Shown here: positions 18,914 through 27,334 of the stretch, piece after piece
Layout: every line of letters begins with the position of its first letter
Numbering within the stretch: position 1 is the first letter of the stretch
NCBI GenBank assembly: GCA_947381415.1
Contig: CANCVB010000019.1
Span: 1 to 52,539 of the forward strand
DNA: 52,539 bases
Reading direction: 5' to 3'
Origin: Burkholderiales bacterium
Lineage (GTDB): Bacteria > Pseudomonadota > Gammaproteobacteria > Burkholderiales > Burkholderiaceae_C
Notes under the pieces: model-generated
What the model was told of the DNA's origin: nothing
The model's database searches: none
What the model saw: the letters and a program-made list of their open reading frames with translations, nothing else
Made by a program: the position numbers and the translations under genes

Positions 18914-18924
18914 GATGTTCTCGC

Positions 18925-20913
18925 TTAAAAATGGGTGATCAAACCAACCCGAAAGTTACGGCCTGGCATGGTGTAGCCAGCGTTGTAGACGTAGGTTTTG
19001 TCAAACAAGTTGTTGAGAGAGGCGTAAACCTCGGCGTTTTTTCCTGCCCCTTGTATCGGTCGTGCGATGCGCATATTGGCAATCGTGAAGCCAGACACAT
19101 ATTCAGGGGTGTAGGTGCCGCGCTCCTGCGTCATCGAATACATGGAAGATTGGGTTTGGGTATCGAGCGCCAATTTATAAGCGCCTAGTTGGCCATTTAA
19201 TCCCAGCGACATCACGACTGAAGGTGCGTAGGGAAGAGAGCTTAGCGATGAATCTAGGAATGTGAGGCCAACAAACATTTTCCACGTGGGTGAAAAGCTA
19301 TGCTGAATTGAGATTTCTGCGCCGCTGATTTGGTAATCGGGGTATACGCTGCTAGACCATGATGAAGTTTGAAAGCTGTTGCTCCATGTATAGCGCTTGC
19401 TGATTTCGTCTTGAAAGACACTCATATCAACACGGGTGTTTGGATTGACTTCCCACTTCATGCCAATTTCGCTGTGCTGATCTTCGGTGGGTGAAAGGGT
19501 ATTCCAGCCATTGCTGCCATCAGCCAAGAACATGAAAGGAATAGCCCTTGTCAGCGCATAAGTTTCTGCGCCAGGGTACAGAAGGGCCTTGGCATAGTTG
19601 GCATAAACCGTCAGATCTTGACCAATCAATGACAAGCCTGCATGGGGGGATGATTGGGCATCGTAATGGTTGCTGTCATACGTTCTGACACCTGCTGAAG
19701 GCTGCAAAACCCAATTCTCAGAAATATTGAATTTTTGATTAACGCCGATATACGTGGACATGATTTTGAATGAGGGAATCGTGGCTGAACCCTGAACAAC
19801 GGAGGGAAACCCTCCTAGCGCACCCCCAACATAGGGACCCGACATGTTGCCACTGATGTCATCTTGGTCCAAGCCAGCAATGATTTGTGCGTTTGTCCAA
19901 GGTGTGAATTCTTCACGCCAGCGAAAACCTGTCATTTTGAAAGCGGTATTGAATGTGCCGTAGGAGGCATCCTCCACCAAATCATTATTTCCCTCGGAAT
20001 TGAAAACCTTGAAATCGCCCGTCCACCCTTCATGCTGATGGCTCAAGCTGGCAGACACCATATTGACCGATGAATTGTTTCTGGCAACGCCGTTCGAATA
20101 AATCGTATTGTTGGTACCGCTTATTGCTGTACTGGTCCAGTTGGTGGTGGCGTATCGACTGTCACCTGGGTCACCCACTTTGTTATTCACTGACAAGAGC
20201 ATGGCACTGGCAGACCAAGCGCTGTTGATTTTGATGCCTACGCGTGCCAAGGCGTTTTGTAAATTACTGTCTGAGTTGGATCTGTCGCCATTTGAATCAA
20301 TATAGCCAGCAGCAAACCCATAATCGATATCTTCTTTTTTACCTAGAACATGAGCTTGCAAAGTCTTCGTCGAAAAGGACCCAATAGACATATTGGCCCC
20401 ACCGGTAACCCCATCAACTGAGGCTCGCTGGCTGGTCAAGTTAACAGCGCCAAAGTTGTTTCCGCTGACCTGAGGTTGTGCGCTTTTATAGATGTCCAGT
20501 GACTGCACCGCGTTAAGGGGCAGCAAGTCCATCAAAGGATGGTTCCAAATACCCATGTAAAGCGGCACACCATCAAGATAAGTTTTGATTTCACTGCCGG
20601 GGCGACTCGCTCCCATGCCGCGAATATAAATAGTGCCTCCTTGGTTTCCACTGTAAGAACCCACCTCGTTGTAGCGGGAAATTTGAATGCCGGGCGTCAT
20701 GCGCAGGGATGAAGCCAAATCTAAAGCGCCCAAGTCTTGTAGTTGTGTTCTGGACACAGAGGTTAAATAGCCTGAAAAGCCATCCAATGTGTTGGACTCA
20801 ATGACGGGAGAGGCCGTCACGACGACGTCTGGGAGTGATGCTGTCTGGGCTAAGCTGGATTGTGAATAGGAACAAGCAATGGCAACTGCCATGGCAATTT
20901 GGGCTCTACGCAT
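18925..20913 (-). CDS. TonB-dependent receptor, probable copper/metal uptake
   Basis: The 662-residue outer-membrane protein has a signal peptide (to about residue 23, SLAQ), a TonB-box-like LPDVVVTASP segment, a plug domain (with IYIRGMGASRPG and the LDGVPLYMG loop) and a beta-barrel ending in NFRVGLITHF. The substrate is not readable from motifs. The copper assignment rests on its partner, the His-tailed protein 11 bp downstream, and on the neighbouring OprC-like receptor. It is AT-rich compared with the flanking genes. Its leader shares 19 bases with the other receptor and is preceded by a terminator-like hairpin at 20943-20963. Confidence 0.82.
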   Translation of the reverse strand: MRRAQIAMAVAIACSYSQSSLAQTASLPDVVVTASPVIESNTLDGFSGYLTSVSRTQLQDLGALDLASSLRMTPGIQISRYNEVGSYSGNQGGTIYIRGMGASRPGSEIKTYLDGVPLYMGIWNHPLMDLLPLNAVQSLDIYKSAQPQVSGNNFGAVNLTSQRASVDGVTGGANMSIGSFSTKTLQAHVLGKKEDIDYGFAAGYIDSNGDRSNSDSNLQNALARVGIKINSAWSASAMLLSVNNKVGDPGDSRYATTNWTSTAISGTNNTIYSNGVARNNSSVNMVSASLSHQHEGWTGDFKVFNSEGNNDLVEDASYGTFNTAFKMTGFRWREEFTPWTNAQIIAGLDQDDISGNMSGPYVGGALGGFPSVVQGSATIPSFKIMSTYIGVNQKFNISENWVLQPSAGVRTYDSNHYDAQSSPHAGLSLIGQDLTVYANYAKALLYPGAETYALTRAIPFMFLADGSNGWNTLSPTEDQHSEIGMKWEVNPNTRVDMSVFQDEISKRYTWSNSFQTSSWSSSVYPDYQISGAEISIQHSFSPTWKMFVGLTFLDSSLSSLPYAPSVVMSLGLNGQLGAYKLALDTQTQSSMYSMTQERGTYTPEYVSGFTIANMRIARPIQGAGKNAEVYASLNNLFDKTYVYNAGYTMPGRNFRVGLITHF

Positions 20914-20916
20914 AAA

Positions 20917-20935
20917 AAACCTCTGAAATTCAAAA
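20917..20935 (-). promoter_or_regulatory. Shared receptor leader with ribosome binding site (copy 2)
   Basis: Identical to 17806-17824 over 19 bases, carrying the CAGAGGTTT ribosome binding site of the second receptor. It lies just before the ATG. Confidence 0.6.
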
Positions 20936-20938
20936 TTG

Positions 20939-20963
20939 AAAACTGCCTAAATGTTCTAGGCAG
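20939..20963 (-). terminator. Terminator-like hairpin before the second receptor
   Basis: On the minus strand a perfect 7-bp stem CTGCCTA/TAGGCAG (20957-20963 with 20943-20949) and a 7-nt loop are followed by TTTTC. It sits between the DUF2946-type copy B and the receptor gene, at the same relative place as the unrelated hairpin at 17836-17854. Confidence 0.6.
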
Positions 20964-20979
20964 GGAAAATTTGAAAAGT

Positions 20980-21333
20980 TCAGAGGACGGGCGGGCCGCG
21001 AGAAGGCAGCGGCGGCGCGGCGGCCGACGCAATATGCGCCGCTGCAACAGGCTGCAGGGCATGCGCAAGGGGAGAAACAGGCGCGGGCTGAAGGCGAACA
21101 GGCGCCGGTGGCAACACCACGGGCAAACACAAGGCACAGTCCATCGTGCCATGGCTGGGTGCGGCGCTGTCATTGCCATCCACATCCACGATTTTGAGAA
21201 TGCCTGCGCTGGTACAGACCCACTCGGTGGCTTTGGGTGCCACCAAAGAAGACGCCATGGCCACACCCAAAGACAAAGCAAACCACACCAGCACGAAGCG
21301 GGTGAGGTGGCGCAGTTGTCTGAAGGCTTGCAT
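20980..21333 (-). CDS. DUF2946-type exported protein, copy B
   Basis: This near-identical copy of the gene at 17872-18225 has 117 residues and differs at two positions near the C-terminus (Ala for Thr in SAAAPP, Val for Ala in PPVL); the other DNA differences inside the gene are silent. It shares the N-terminal helix, C40 and the DCALC pair. It starts 26 bp after the enoyl-CoA hydratase-family gene, so it may be transcribed from upstream; an open TTG at 21351 is less likely because the duplicated block begins at the ATG. A terminator-like hairpin follows, then the second receptor. Confidence 0.8.
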   Translation of the reverse strand: MQAFRQLRHLTRFVLVWFALSLGVAMASSLVAPKATEWVCTSAGILKIVDVDGNDSAAPSHGTMDCALCLPVVLPPAPVRLQPAPVSPLAHALQPVAAAHIASAAAPPLPSRGPPVL

Positions 21334-21335
21334 GG
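20988..21335. repeat. 348-bp duplicated segment, copy B
   Basis: Partner of 17880-18227. Outside the block the two loci diverge at once upstream (membrane peptide versus enoyl-CoA hydratase-family gene) and partly downstream, where 52-55 bases differ before the shared 19-base leader. Confidence 0.95.
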
Positions 21336-21359
21336 GTGGAATTGTAAGCAACAGGCGGT

Positions 21360-22166
21360 TCAGCCGAATTGCGGGGGGCGCTTGGCTTTGAGCGAGGCCA
21401 CGCCTTCACGCACATCGGGTCCGCCAAAGCCCATGAACTCCAAAGCCAAGGAGGTATCAAACGCAGGGCCGGCTTGGCGCAGCCAGTTGTTCAAGGCGTA
21501 CTTGGTCCAACGAATGGCACTTTGACTGCCGTTGGCCAGCTTGTCGGCCACCTCATAGGCTTTGTTCAACAGTTCACCGTCTTCCACACACAAAGACACC
21601 AGCCCAATGCGCTCGGCCTCTTCGCCACTGAGCGGTTCGCACAGCATGAGGTAGTACTTGGCCTTGGCCATGCTGCACAACAATGGCCAAATGATGGCGG
21701 CGTGGTCACCCGCGGCGACACCCAGACGGGTGTGGCCATCGACAATCTTGGCGCTCTTGGCAGCTATCGAAATATCGGCCAGCAAGCCCGCCACCAAACC
21801 CGCACCTACCGCTGGGCCATGCATGGCGCTGACGATGGGCTTATCGCAATTGATGACGTTGTAGACCAGGTCGCGCGCCTCTTTCCACACGCGGGTGCGC
21901 ACCTCGAAGTCGTCGACCATGTCTTGCACCAGGTTCAGATCGCCGCCGCCCGAAAACCCCATGCCCTCGCCGCGCAACACCGCGCAACGCACGCTGTCGT
22001 CGCGCCCGACATCGCGCCAAATCTCACACAAGTCTTCGTGGCCGTCGTGACCGGCTGTGGGCAATTTGCCATTCAGGGCTTTCATCTGAATATCAAGCAC
22101 ACTTTGCTGGGGGCCTCGGCGGGTAATCGACAAGGTGGTGTAGGCGCTGTAATCAATGGCTTTCAT
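21360..22166 (-). CDS. Enoyl-CoA hydratase/isomerase family protein
   Basis: The 268-residue crotonase-fold protein has the oxyanion-hole regions [14 protein letters not shown] (about 65-78) and [23 protein letters not shown] (about 115-137). The substrate cannot be assigned: the second region lacks the Glu typical of classical hydratases, so isomerase, hydrolase or another crotonase reaction is possible. The ATG at 22166 (MKAIDYSAY) was chosen over an open start further upstream because the family begins here. DUF2946-type copy B follows 26 bp downstream on the same strand, and a DksA-like gene is divergent upstream. Confidence 0.85.
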   Translation of the reverse strand: MKAIDYSAYTTLSITRRGPQQSVLDIQMKALNGKLPTAGHDGHEDLCEIWRDVGRDDSVRCAVLRGEGMGFSGGGDLNLVQDMVDDFEVRTRVWKEARDLVYNVINCDKPIVSAMHGPAVGAGLVAGLLADISIAAKSAKIVDGHTRLGVAAGDHAAIIWPLLCSMAKAKYYLMLCEPLSGEEAERIGLVSLCVEDGELLNKAYEVADKLANGSQSAIRWTKYALNNWLRQAGPAFDTSLALEFMGFGGPDVREGVASLKAKRPPQFG

Positions 22167-22304
22167 CTTGGGCTCTTGGGTCAGGTCAGAAAACCAAGAT
22201 TGTGCCTGCTGGCCAGTGCGCAATTTGCGCTTTGTTGACCGAGGTCAATGCGAGGCGCCCAAGCCGAGCGCAACATGGCCAGCGTGGACTTCACAGGAGG
22301 CTTG

Positions 22305-22670
22305 ATGGACGCTGTCACCGCACAGAAATACAAACACCGCCTTGTACTCGAGCGACAAGCCTTGTTGGCGCAAATGGATGCCCAACACGGCGGCCGCATT
22401 GGCAGAGTTGAGGTGGCCAGCGAGTCCTTGGACAAAAGCGAGGACGATAACGCGCAAATTCAAACGGGGCGCGATGTGGCGTTTGCCATCAACGAACATG
22501 AAACCGCAGCATTGAACGCTATTGCGGCGTCACTGCAGCGCATCAAAGAAGGCGTCTATGGCCTGTGCCTGACGTGCGGCACGCACATACCCATACCTCG
22601 CTTGGACGCGGCACCCCATACCCAACGCTGCGTGGCTTGCCAAACCCGCTTTGAACAACAAACCGCATAA
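22305..22670 (+). CDS. TraR/DksA-family zinc-finger protein
   Basis: The 121-residue protein has a helical N-terminal part (coiled-coil hairpin region, about 5-80) and a C-terminal C4 zinc finger with CLTC and CVAC pairs about 17 residues apart. It is shorter than E. coli DksA (151), and the coiled-coil tip does not clearly show the DxxDxA motif; DKSEDDNA is in the middle. It may bind RNA polymerase in the secondary channel. The ATG at 22305 was chosen because AGGAGG lies 4 bp before it; upstream ATGs at 22248 and 22275 lack such a site. Confidence 0.85.
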   Translation: MDAVTAQKYKHRLVLERQALLAQMDAQHGGRIGRVEVASESLDKSEDDNAQIQTGRDVAFAINEHETAALNAIAASLQRIKEGVYGLCLTCGTHIPIPRLDAAPHTQRCVACQTRFEQQTA

Positions 22671-22687
22671 ATTGCCAAAGGATTCCC

Positions 22688-23062
22688 ATGTCTACTTTTC
22701 ACGCTGTCGTTTGGATGGACCATGTTGAAGCCCATGTGCTGATGTTTGACAGCGAGCATGTGCAAGGAGAGCGTATCCATTCACGCAGCAAGCACAGCCA
22801 CCAAGGCAAGCACCCTGATAACAAAGCGTTTTACAGCGAGATCGTGCAAGCTTTGGCGGGCACCCATGAGGTGTTGCTAACGGGGGCAGGCTCTGCGCGC
22901 AGCGAATTCAAAACCTGGTGCGACACCCACGCCAAAGCATGCGCGCACACCATCATTGAAAACATTGCCAGCGACCACCCCACAGACCCTCAGCTGATTG
23001 CGCTGGCCCGAAAATACTTCGTGAAGTTTGACAAGATGGCAGGCAACCCTAGCCTGTTTTAA
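22688..23062 (+). CDS. eRF1-domain-like translational machinery protein
   Basis: The 124-residue protein starts AVVWMDHVEAHVLMFDSE and contains LTGAGSARSEFKTWCDTH. This resembles the small bacterial proteins related to the middle domain of archaeal/eukaryotic release factor 1, usually annotated as translational machinery proteins. The bacterial function is not known. It follows the DksA-like gene by 17 bp, so the two may form a small stress-related operon. Its last 14 bp overlap the convergent FAH-family gene. Confidence 0.7.
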   Translation: MSTFHAVVWMDHVEAHVLMFDSEHVQGERIHSRSKHSHQGKHPDNKAFYSEIVQALAGTHEVLLTGAGSARSEFKTWCDTHAKACAHTIIENIASDHPTDPQLIALARKYFVKFDKMAGNPSLF

Positions 23063-24062
23063 GGGGCGCGATGGTTTGGTCAATGGCGCCAAACACGCTT
23101 TGACCATCCTTGCCCTTCATTTCTATACGCACCGTGTCGCCAAACTGCATGAAGTCGGTGCTGGCTTTGCCATCCAAAATGGTTTCGATGGCGCGCTTTT
23201 CGGCGATGCAGCTGTATCCCTTGGGCCAGTCTTTGCGGCCATCCACCTCGACCGCTTTGTTGCTGACCGTGCCACTGCCAATGATGCTGCCCGCGCGCAC
23301 ATTGCGGGTTTTGCACAGATGCGCAATCAGTTGCCCAAAGTGGAAGGTCATCTCAGGGCCGGCTTCACACATGCCCACACGCTTGCCATTCCAATCCACG
23401 CGCATGCTCAGGTGCAAACGACCCTGCGTCCACGCGTCGCCCAATTCATCCAATGTCACCGCCACGGGGCTGAAGGCGGTGGCGGGTTTGCCTTGCAGAA
23501 AGCCAAAGTTTTTGGCCAACTCATTGGGTATGAGGCGACGCAGTGAGACATCATTGGCAATCATGACCAAACGAATGCCATCCAAGGCCTGCTCGGGCGT
23601 GGCCTGCATGGCCACATCACCGGTGATGACGGCCACCTCGGCCTCAAAGTCAATACCGTAGTCGGTGCTAGGACACACCACATCGTCACAAGGCCCCGCA
23701 AAATCATCGCTGCCGCCTTGGTACATCAAAGGGTCGTCATAGAAGTTGGCGGGGACCTCGCTGTTGCGCGAGGCGCGCACCAACTCCACATGGTTCATAT
23801 AGGCTGACCCGTCGGCCCATTGGTAAGCGCGGGGCAGCGGTGCCATGCACAGCTTGGGGTCAAAAGGGAAAGCATGGCGCGCCTTACCCTGGTTCAAGGT
23901 TTGGGAAAGGTCCTCGAGTTGCGGCGACAGAAAATTCCAATCGTCCAGCACTTGCTGCAATTTGGAAGCGATGCCGCTTGCATAATGGGCAGTGGTTAAA
24001 TCGCGCGAGACCACCACCAATTGCCCATCGCGAGAGCCGTCTTTGTAAGTTGCCAGTTTCAT
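23049..24062 (-). CDS. Fumarylacetoacetate hydrolase family protein
   Basis: The 337-residue protein belongs to the FAH superfamily. It has the metal-binding segment DFEAEVAVITGDV (about 140-152), with the D/E/E pattern, and GSGTVSN near residue 275. Family members cleave C-C bonds in acylpyruvates or fumarylacetoacetate; the length and the N-terminal part (MKLATYKDGSRDGQLVVVSRDL) fit fumarylacetoacetase-like enzymes of aromatic catabolism in betaproteobacteria. No homogentisate pathway gene lies nearby. Its start codon overlaps that of the divergent DUF3108 gene. Confidence 0.88.
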   Translation of the reverse strand: MKLATYKDGSRDGQLVVVSRDLTTAHYASGIASKLQQVLDDWNFLSPQLEDLSQTLNQGKARHAFPFDPKLCMAPLPRAYQWADGSAYMNHVELVRASRNSEVPANFYDDPLMYQGGSDDFAGPCDDVVCPSTDYGIDFEAEVAVITGDVAMQATPEQALDGIRLVMIANDVSLRRLIPNELAKNFGFLQGKPATAFSPVAVTLDELGDAWTQGRLHLSMRVDWNGKRVGMCEAGPEMTFHFGQLIAHLCKTRNVRAGSIIGSGTVSNKAVEVDGRKDWPKGYSCIAEKRAIETILDGKASTDFMQFGDTVRIEMKGKDGQSVFGAIDQTIAPLKTG

Positions 24063-25191
24063 GCATGCATTCTATCCAGCGTCACCTTTGCATCTCCCTT
24101 TGACTTGGGCTTTGGTGCTGTTGGTGATCGTCTTGCACGGACTGGGCCTGCAAACCCTCTCCACCTCCATGGCTTGGCCGCGCATGTCCGAGCCCACGTT
24201 GGTAGCGCATGTGCGCTTATCGGCCCCCGCGCCAGTCGCTACCGACTTGATACCGCTCTTCGCCCCCCGCCAAACATCGGCCCCCAAAGTGGCCAAGGTG
24301 GTTGCGCCGACCCTGTCTGCCAACAACGCCACAGCACCTTCCGATGTCACAGACACACCTACACGGCCCAGCACCACCCAAGCCGATGCGGCCACGCGCC
24401 CGTCGGTGCCCGAGCCTGTGACGCCAGCGGCCAACTCTGCGCCGCCCTCCTTGCCTGCCGAGACACCCATCGCCGCTGAATCCTTGGCGCCGACCCCGCC
24501 GCCGAGTGCACCGCCCGTCGTTGCGCCAGTTTCGTGGTTGGGCAAAGCACAGTTTGTGTGGCCAATGCCCGCTTTGCTTCAATTTGATTTAAGCGGCACT
24601 TCCAAGGGCGTGCGCTACACCGCCAATGCCAGCATCCGTTGGCAGCACCAGGACAACAACTACCAACTGCGCCATGACATTCAAGCGTTTTTGTTTGGCA
24701 CCCGCAGCCAAACCAGTGCGGGTCAACTCGACGCCGCAGGTTTGCTGCCCACGCGTTTTGGGGACCAATTTCGCCAAGAACAGGCCGCGCACTTCGACCG
24801 CACCAAAGGCTTGCTGATCTACAGCGCCAACACGCCCAGCCAACCGCTGGAAGAAGGTGCACAAGACCGTCTCAGCCTGTTTTTTCAAATGGCTGGCGCC
24901 ATGGCGGGCACACCCAGTTTGCGTAGCGCTGGGCAACAACTGTCGATGCAGGTGGTGTCAGCCAAGCAAGCCGAGGCGTGGACCTTTAAGGTGATGGGCT
25001 CCGACACCCTCTCCACGCCTTTGGGGGCTTTGGACAGCTTGCATCTGCATCGGGTGCCGCGCAACGACTACGACCAAAAAATCGATATTTGGCTCAGCCC
25101 TGCCCACGGCTATGTGCCAGCACGCATCCGCATCACCCAAGCCAATGGCGATGTCATTGAAGAAACCCTGAAGTCGCTAGGCAAACCCTGA
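24061..25191 (+). CDS. DUF3108 domain protein with membrane anchor
   Basis: The 376-residue protein has an N-terminal membrane helix (about 13-35), a long Ala/Pro/Thr/Ser-rich linker (about 60-155) and a C-terminal domain (about 165-376) that matches DUF3108, probably periplasmic. The family function is unknown. The start at 24061 shares two bases with the ATG of the divergent FAH gene, so its promoter must lie inside that gene, unless translation starts later. The first ATG is needed to keep the anchor. glcD follows 47 bp later. Confidence 0.8.
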   Translation: MHAFYPASPLHLPLTWALVLLVIVLHGLGLQTLSTSMAWPRMSEPTLVAHVRLSAPAPVATDLIPLFAPRQTSAPKVAKVVAPTLSANNATAPSDVTDTPTRPSTTQADAATRPSVPEPVTPAANSAPPSLPAETPIAAESLAPTPPPSAPPVVAPVSWLGKAQFVWPMPALLQFDLSGTSKGVRYTANASIRWQHQDNNYQLRHDIQAFLFGTRSQTSAGQLDAAGLLPTRFGDQFRQEQAAHFDRTKGLLIYSANTPSQPLEEGAQDRLSLFFQMAGAMAGTPSLRSAGQQLSMQVVSAKQAEAWTFKVMGSDTLSTPLGALDSLHLHRVPRNDYDQKIDIWLSPAHGYVPARIRITQANGDVIEETLKSLGKP

Positions 25192-25238
25192 ACCACGGTT
25201 GCCCGTTACAGTAGCGCTTTTGAGTTGTCTGTAGCCCG

Positions 25239-26714
25239 ATGAACGCTGTCACCTCTGCTGAAAAAACCTCCCTGACACTGGCCGCTTTGCGCCAAGTGCT
25301 GCCCGCGCATGCGGTCTTGTCCTCCAGCGAAAACACCACGCCCTACGAATGCGACGGCCTGACCGCCTACCGCCAGCGCCCCATGTGCGTGGTGCTGCCT
25401 GAAACCGAGAGCCAAGTTCAAGCGGTGCTGCGCACCTGCCATCGCCTGGGCGTGCCCGTGGTGGCGCGAGGCGCGGGAACAGGTTTGTCGGGCGGCGCCA
25501 TGCCGCACCCGCAAGGCGTCACCCTCTCACTCGCCAAGTTCAACCGCATCTTGCGCATGGACTTGCACAGCCGAACCGCCGTGGTGCAAAGCGGTGTGCG
25601 CAACCTCGCCATCAGCGAAGCGGCCGCGCCCTTGGGCCTGTATTACGCGCCCGATCCGTCCAGCCAAATCGCTTGCACCATTGGCGGCAATGTGGCGGAA
25701 AACTCGGGCGGTGTGCATTGCCTGAAATACGGCCTGACCTTGCACAACGTGCTCAAGGTCAAAGGCTTCACCATGGACGGTGAACCCATCGAGATTGGCG
25801 GCGACGCACTGGACGCCCCTGGCCTGGACCTGCTGCCGCTGGTGGTGGGCTCGGAAGGCATGCTGGCCATCACCTTGGAAGTCACGGTCAAACTCACCCC
25901 CAAACCCCAGTTGGCGCGCTGCATCATGGCCAGCTTTGACGACCTGCGCAAAGCGGGTGACGCCGTGGCCGCGGTGATCGCGGCGGGCATCATCCCCGCA
26001 GGTTTGGAGATGATGGACAAGCCCATGACCGCCGCCGTGGAAGACTTTGTGCACGCCGGCTACGACCTGAATGCCGAGGCGATTTTGCTGTGTGAAAGCG
26101 ATGGCACGCCCGAGGAAGTGGAAGAAGAAATTGGCCGCATGAGCGCGGTGCTGCAAGGCTGCGGCGCGACCGCCATCGCGGTGAGCCGTGACGAGGCCGA
26201 GCGGCTGCGCTTTTGGAGCGGCCGCAAAAACGCGTTTCCTGCCAGTGGGCGCATCAGCCCCGACTACATGTGCATGGACTCGACCATTCCGCGCAAACGC
26301 TTGGCCGACATTTTGTTGGCCATTGCCGAGATGGAAAAGAAATACGGCTTGCGTTGTGCCAATGTGTTTCACGCGGGCGACGGCAACTTGCACCCGCTGA
26401 TTTTGTTTGACGCGAACGACCCCGACCAGCTGCACCGTTGCGAACGCTTTGGCGCGGACATTTTGGAAACCAGTGTGGCCATGGGCGGCACGGTGACGGG
26501 CGAGCACGGCGTGGGCGTGGAAAAACTCAACTCCATGTGCGTGCAGTTTTCAGCCGCTGAAAACGAGCAAATGTTCGGTGTGAAGCGCGCCTTCGACCCG
26601 CAAGGTTTGCTCAACCCCGGCAAGGTGATTCCCACCCTGCAGCGCTGCGCCGAGTACGGCAAGATGTTGGTGCGCGGGGGGCAAATCAGCCACCCCGATT
26701 TGCCGAGGTTTTGA
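25239..26714 (+). CDS. glcD: Glycolate oxidase subunit GlcD (FAD-linked oxidase)
   Basis: The 491-residue flavoprotein has the PCMH FAD-binding domain with RGAGTGLSGGAMP (about 76-88) and the C-terminal FAD-oxidase domain ending in the GEHGVGVEKL and FDPQGLLNPGKV motifs. It oxidises glycolate, and perhaps D-lactate, to the 2-oxo acid. The partner genes glcE and glcF, normally adjacent, are not in the window; the next gene is on the other strand. In an organism with RuBisCO (38.3-40.3 kb) it would start the salvage of phosphoglycolate-derived glycolate. Confidence 0.88.
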   Translation: MNAVTSAEKTSLTLAALRQVLPAHAVLSSSENTTPYECDGLTAYRQRPMCVVLPETESQVQAVLRTCHRLGVPVVARGAGTGLSGGAMPHPQGVTLSLAKFNRILRMDLHSRTAVVQSGVRNLAISEAAAPLGLYYAPDPSSQIACTIGGNVAENSGGVHCLKYGLTLHNVLKVKGFTMDGEPIEIGGDALDAPGLDLLPLVVGSEGMLAITLEVTVKLTPKPQLARCIMASFDDLRKAGDAVAAVIAAGIIPAGLEMMDKPMTAAVEDFVHAGYDLNAEAILLCESDGTPEEVEEEIGRMSAVLQGCGATAIAVSRDEAERLRFWSGRKNAFPASGRISPDYMCMDSTIPRKRLADILLAIAEMEKKYGLRCANVFHAGDGNLHPLILFDANDPDQLHRCERFGADILETSVAMGGTVTGEHGVGVEKLNSMCVQFSAAENEQMFGVKRAFDPQGLLNPGKVIPTLQRCAEYGKMLVRGGQISHPDLPRF

Positions 26715-26731
26715 CGCAGCACTTTCAATGT

Positions 26732-27286
26732 TTAAGCGTCGGGCGACCCGGACACCGGCGTACCGCCGGAGCGTGTCGGCACATTTGAAAGGTACGTTTT
26801 CATCGCTGCTGTGATTTGTCCCTCTTCTGTTGTACTGTCAGGGTAAAAGCGGTAACTCGGTGCAAGGATGGGGTAGGCCTGCACAACCTCCACAAGCATC
26901 ACGCCTTGAATATTGAATCTATCGCCAACCATCCCCAGCAAGGGCTTGGCATAGGCATGAAACGCCTCATCGCTGGCATTCACATACTGCGCTTGGCCCA
27001 TCAACTTCCAACCCTTTTGAACAAAAATATCAATCAAGCTGACGCACACCTTGGGGTTTTGCTGGATATTTTTGACGCTGAGGGGGGACGCAATGTGCGC
27101 GATGACCAGGTGCTGTTCGCCGACAACAGCAAAGACCTCTTTGGGGGAGACATTGGGTTGACCTTGCGCATCGACAGTGGCCACCCAACACAGCACACAT
27201 CTTCCTAGAGATGCATGCCAAGGCAGTGGTTTCTGAACTTCAAGTGCGGACACGGGTTTCTCCATTTTTTTCCGCAATATATCCAT
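26732..27286 (-). CDS. Pyridoxamine 5'-phosphate oxidase-like FMN-binding protein
   Basis: The 184-residue protein has a split-barrel FMN-binding fold: CVLCWVATVDAQGQPNVSPKEVFAVV near residues 30-55, followed by IQQNPKVCVSLID. The substrate is unknown; many such proteins are not true PNPOx. An alternative start at 27265 (MEKPVSAL) is also plausible and has a purine-rich stretch before it. The upstream 48-bp gap to yggS is AT-rich. Confidence 0.78.
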   Translation of the reverse strand: MDILRKKMEKPVSALEVQKPLPWHASLGRCVLCWVATVDAQGQPNVSPKEVFAVVGEQHLVIAHIASPLSVKNIQQNPKVCVSLIDIFVQKGWKLMGQAQYVNASDEAFHAYAKPLLGMVGDRFNIQGVMLVEVVQAYPILAPSYRFYPDSTTEEGQITAAMKTYLSNVPTRSGGTPVSGSPDA

Positions 27287-27334
27287 ATTTAATTCGTAAC
27301 GATATTTTTAATAAGAGTTCTTTTACTGTATACG

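Noticed and set aside
20899..21525. Arg-rich plus-strand frame over DUF2946-type copy B
   Set aside because: A similar shadow occurs over copy A because the segment is duplicated; the conserved signal and Cys motif are on the minus strand.
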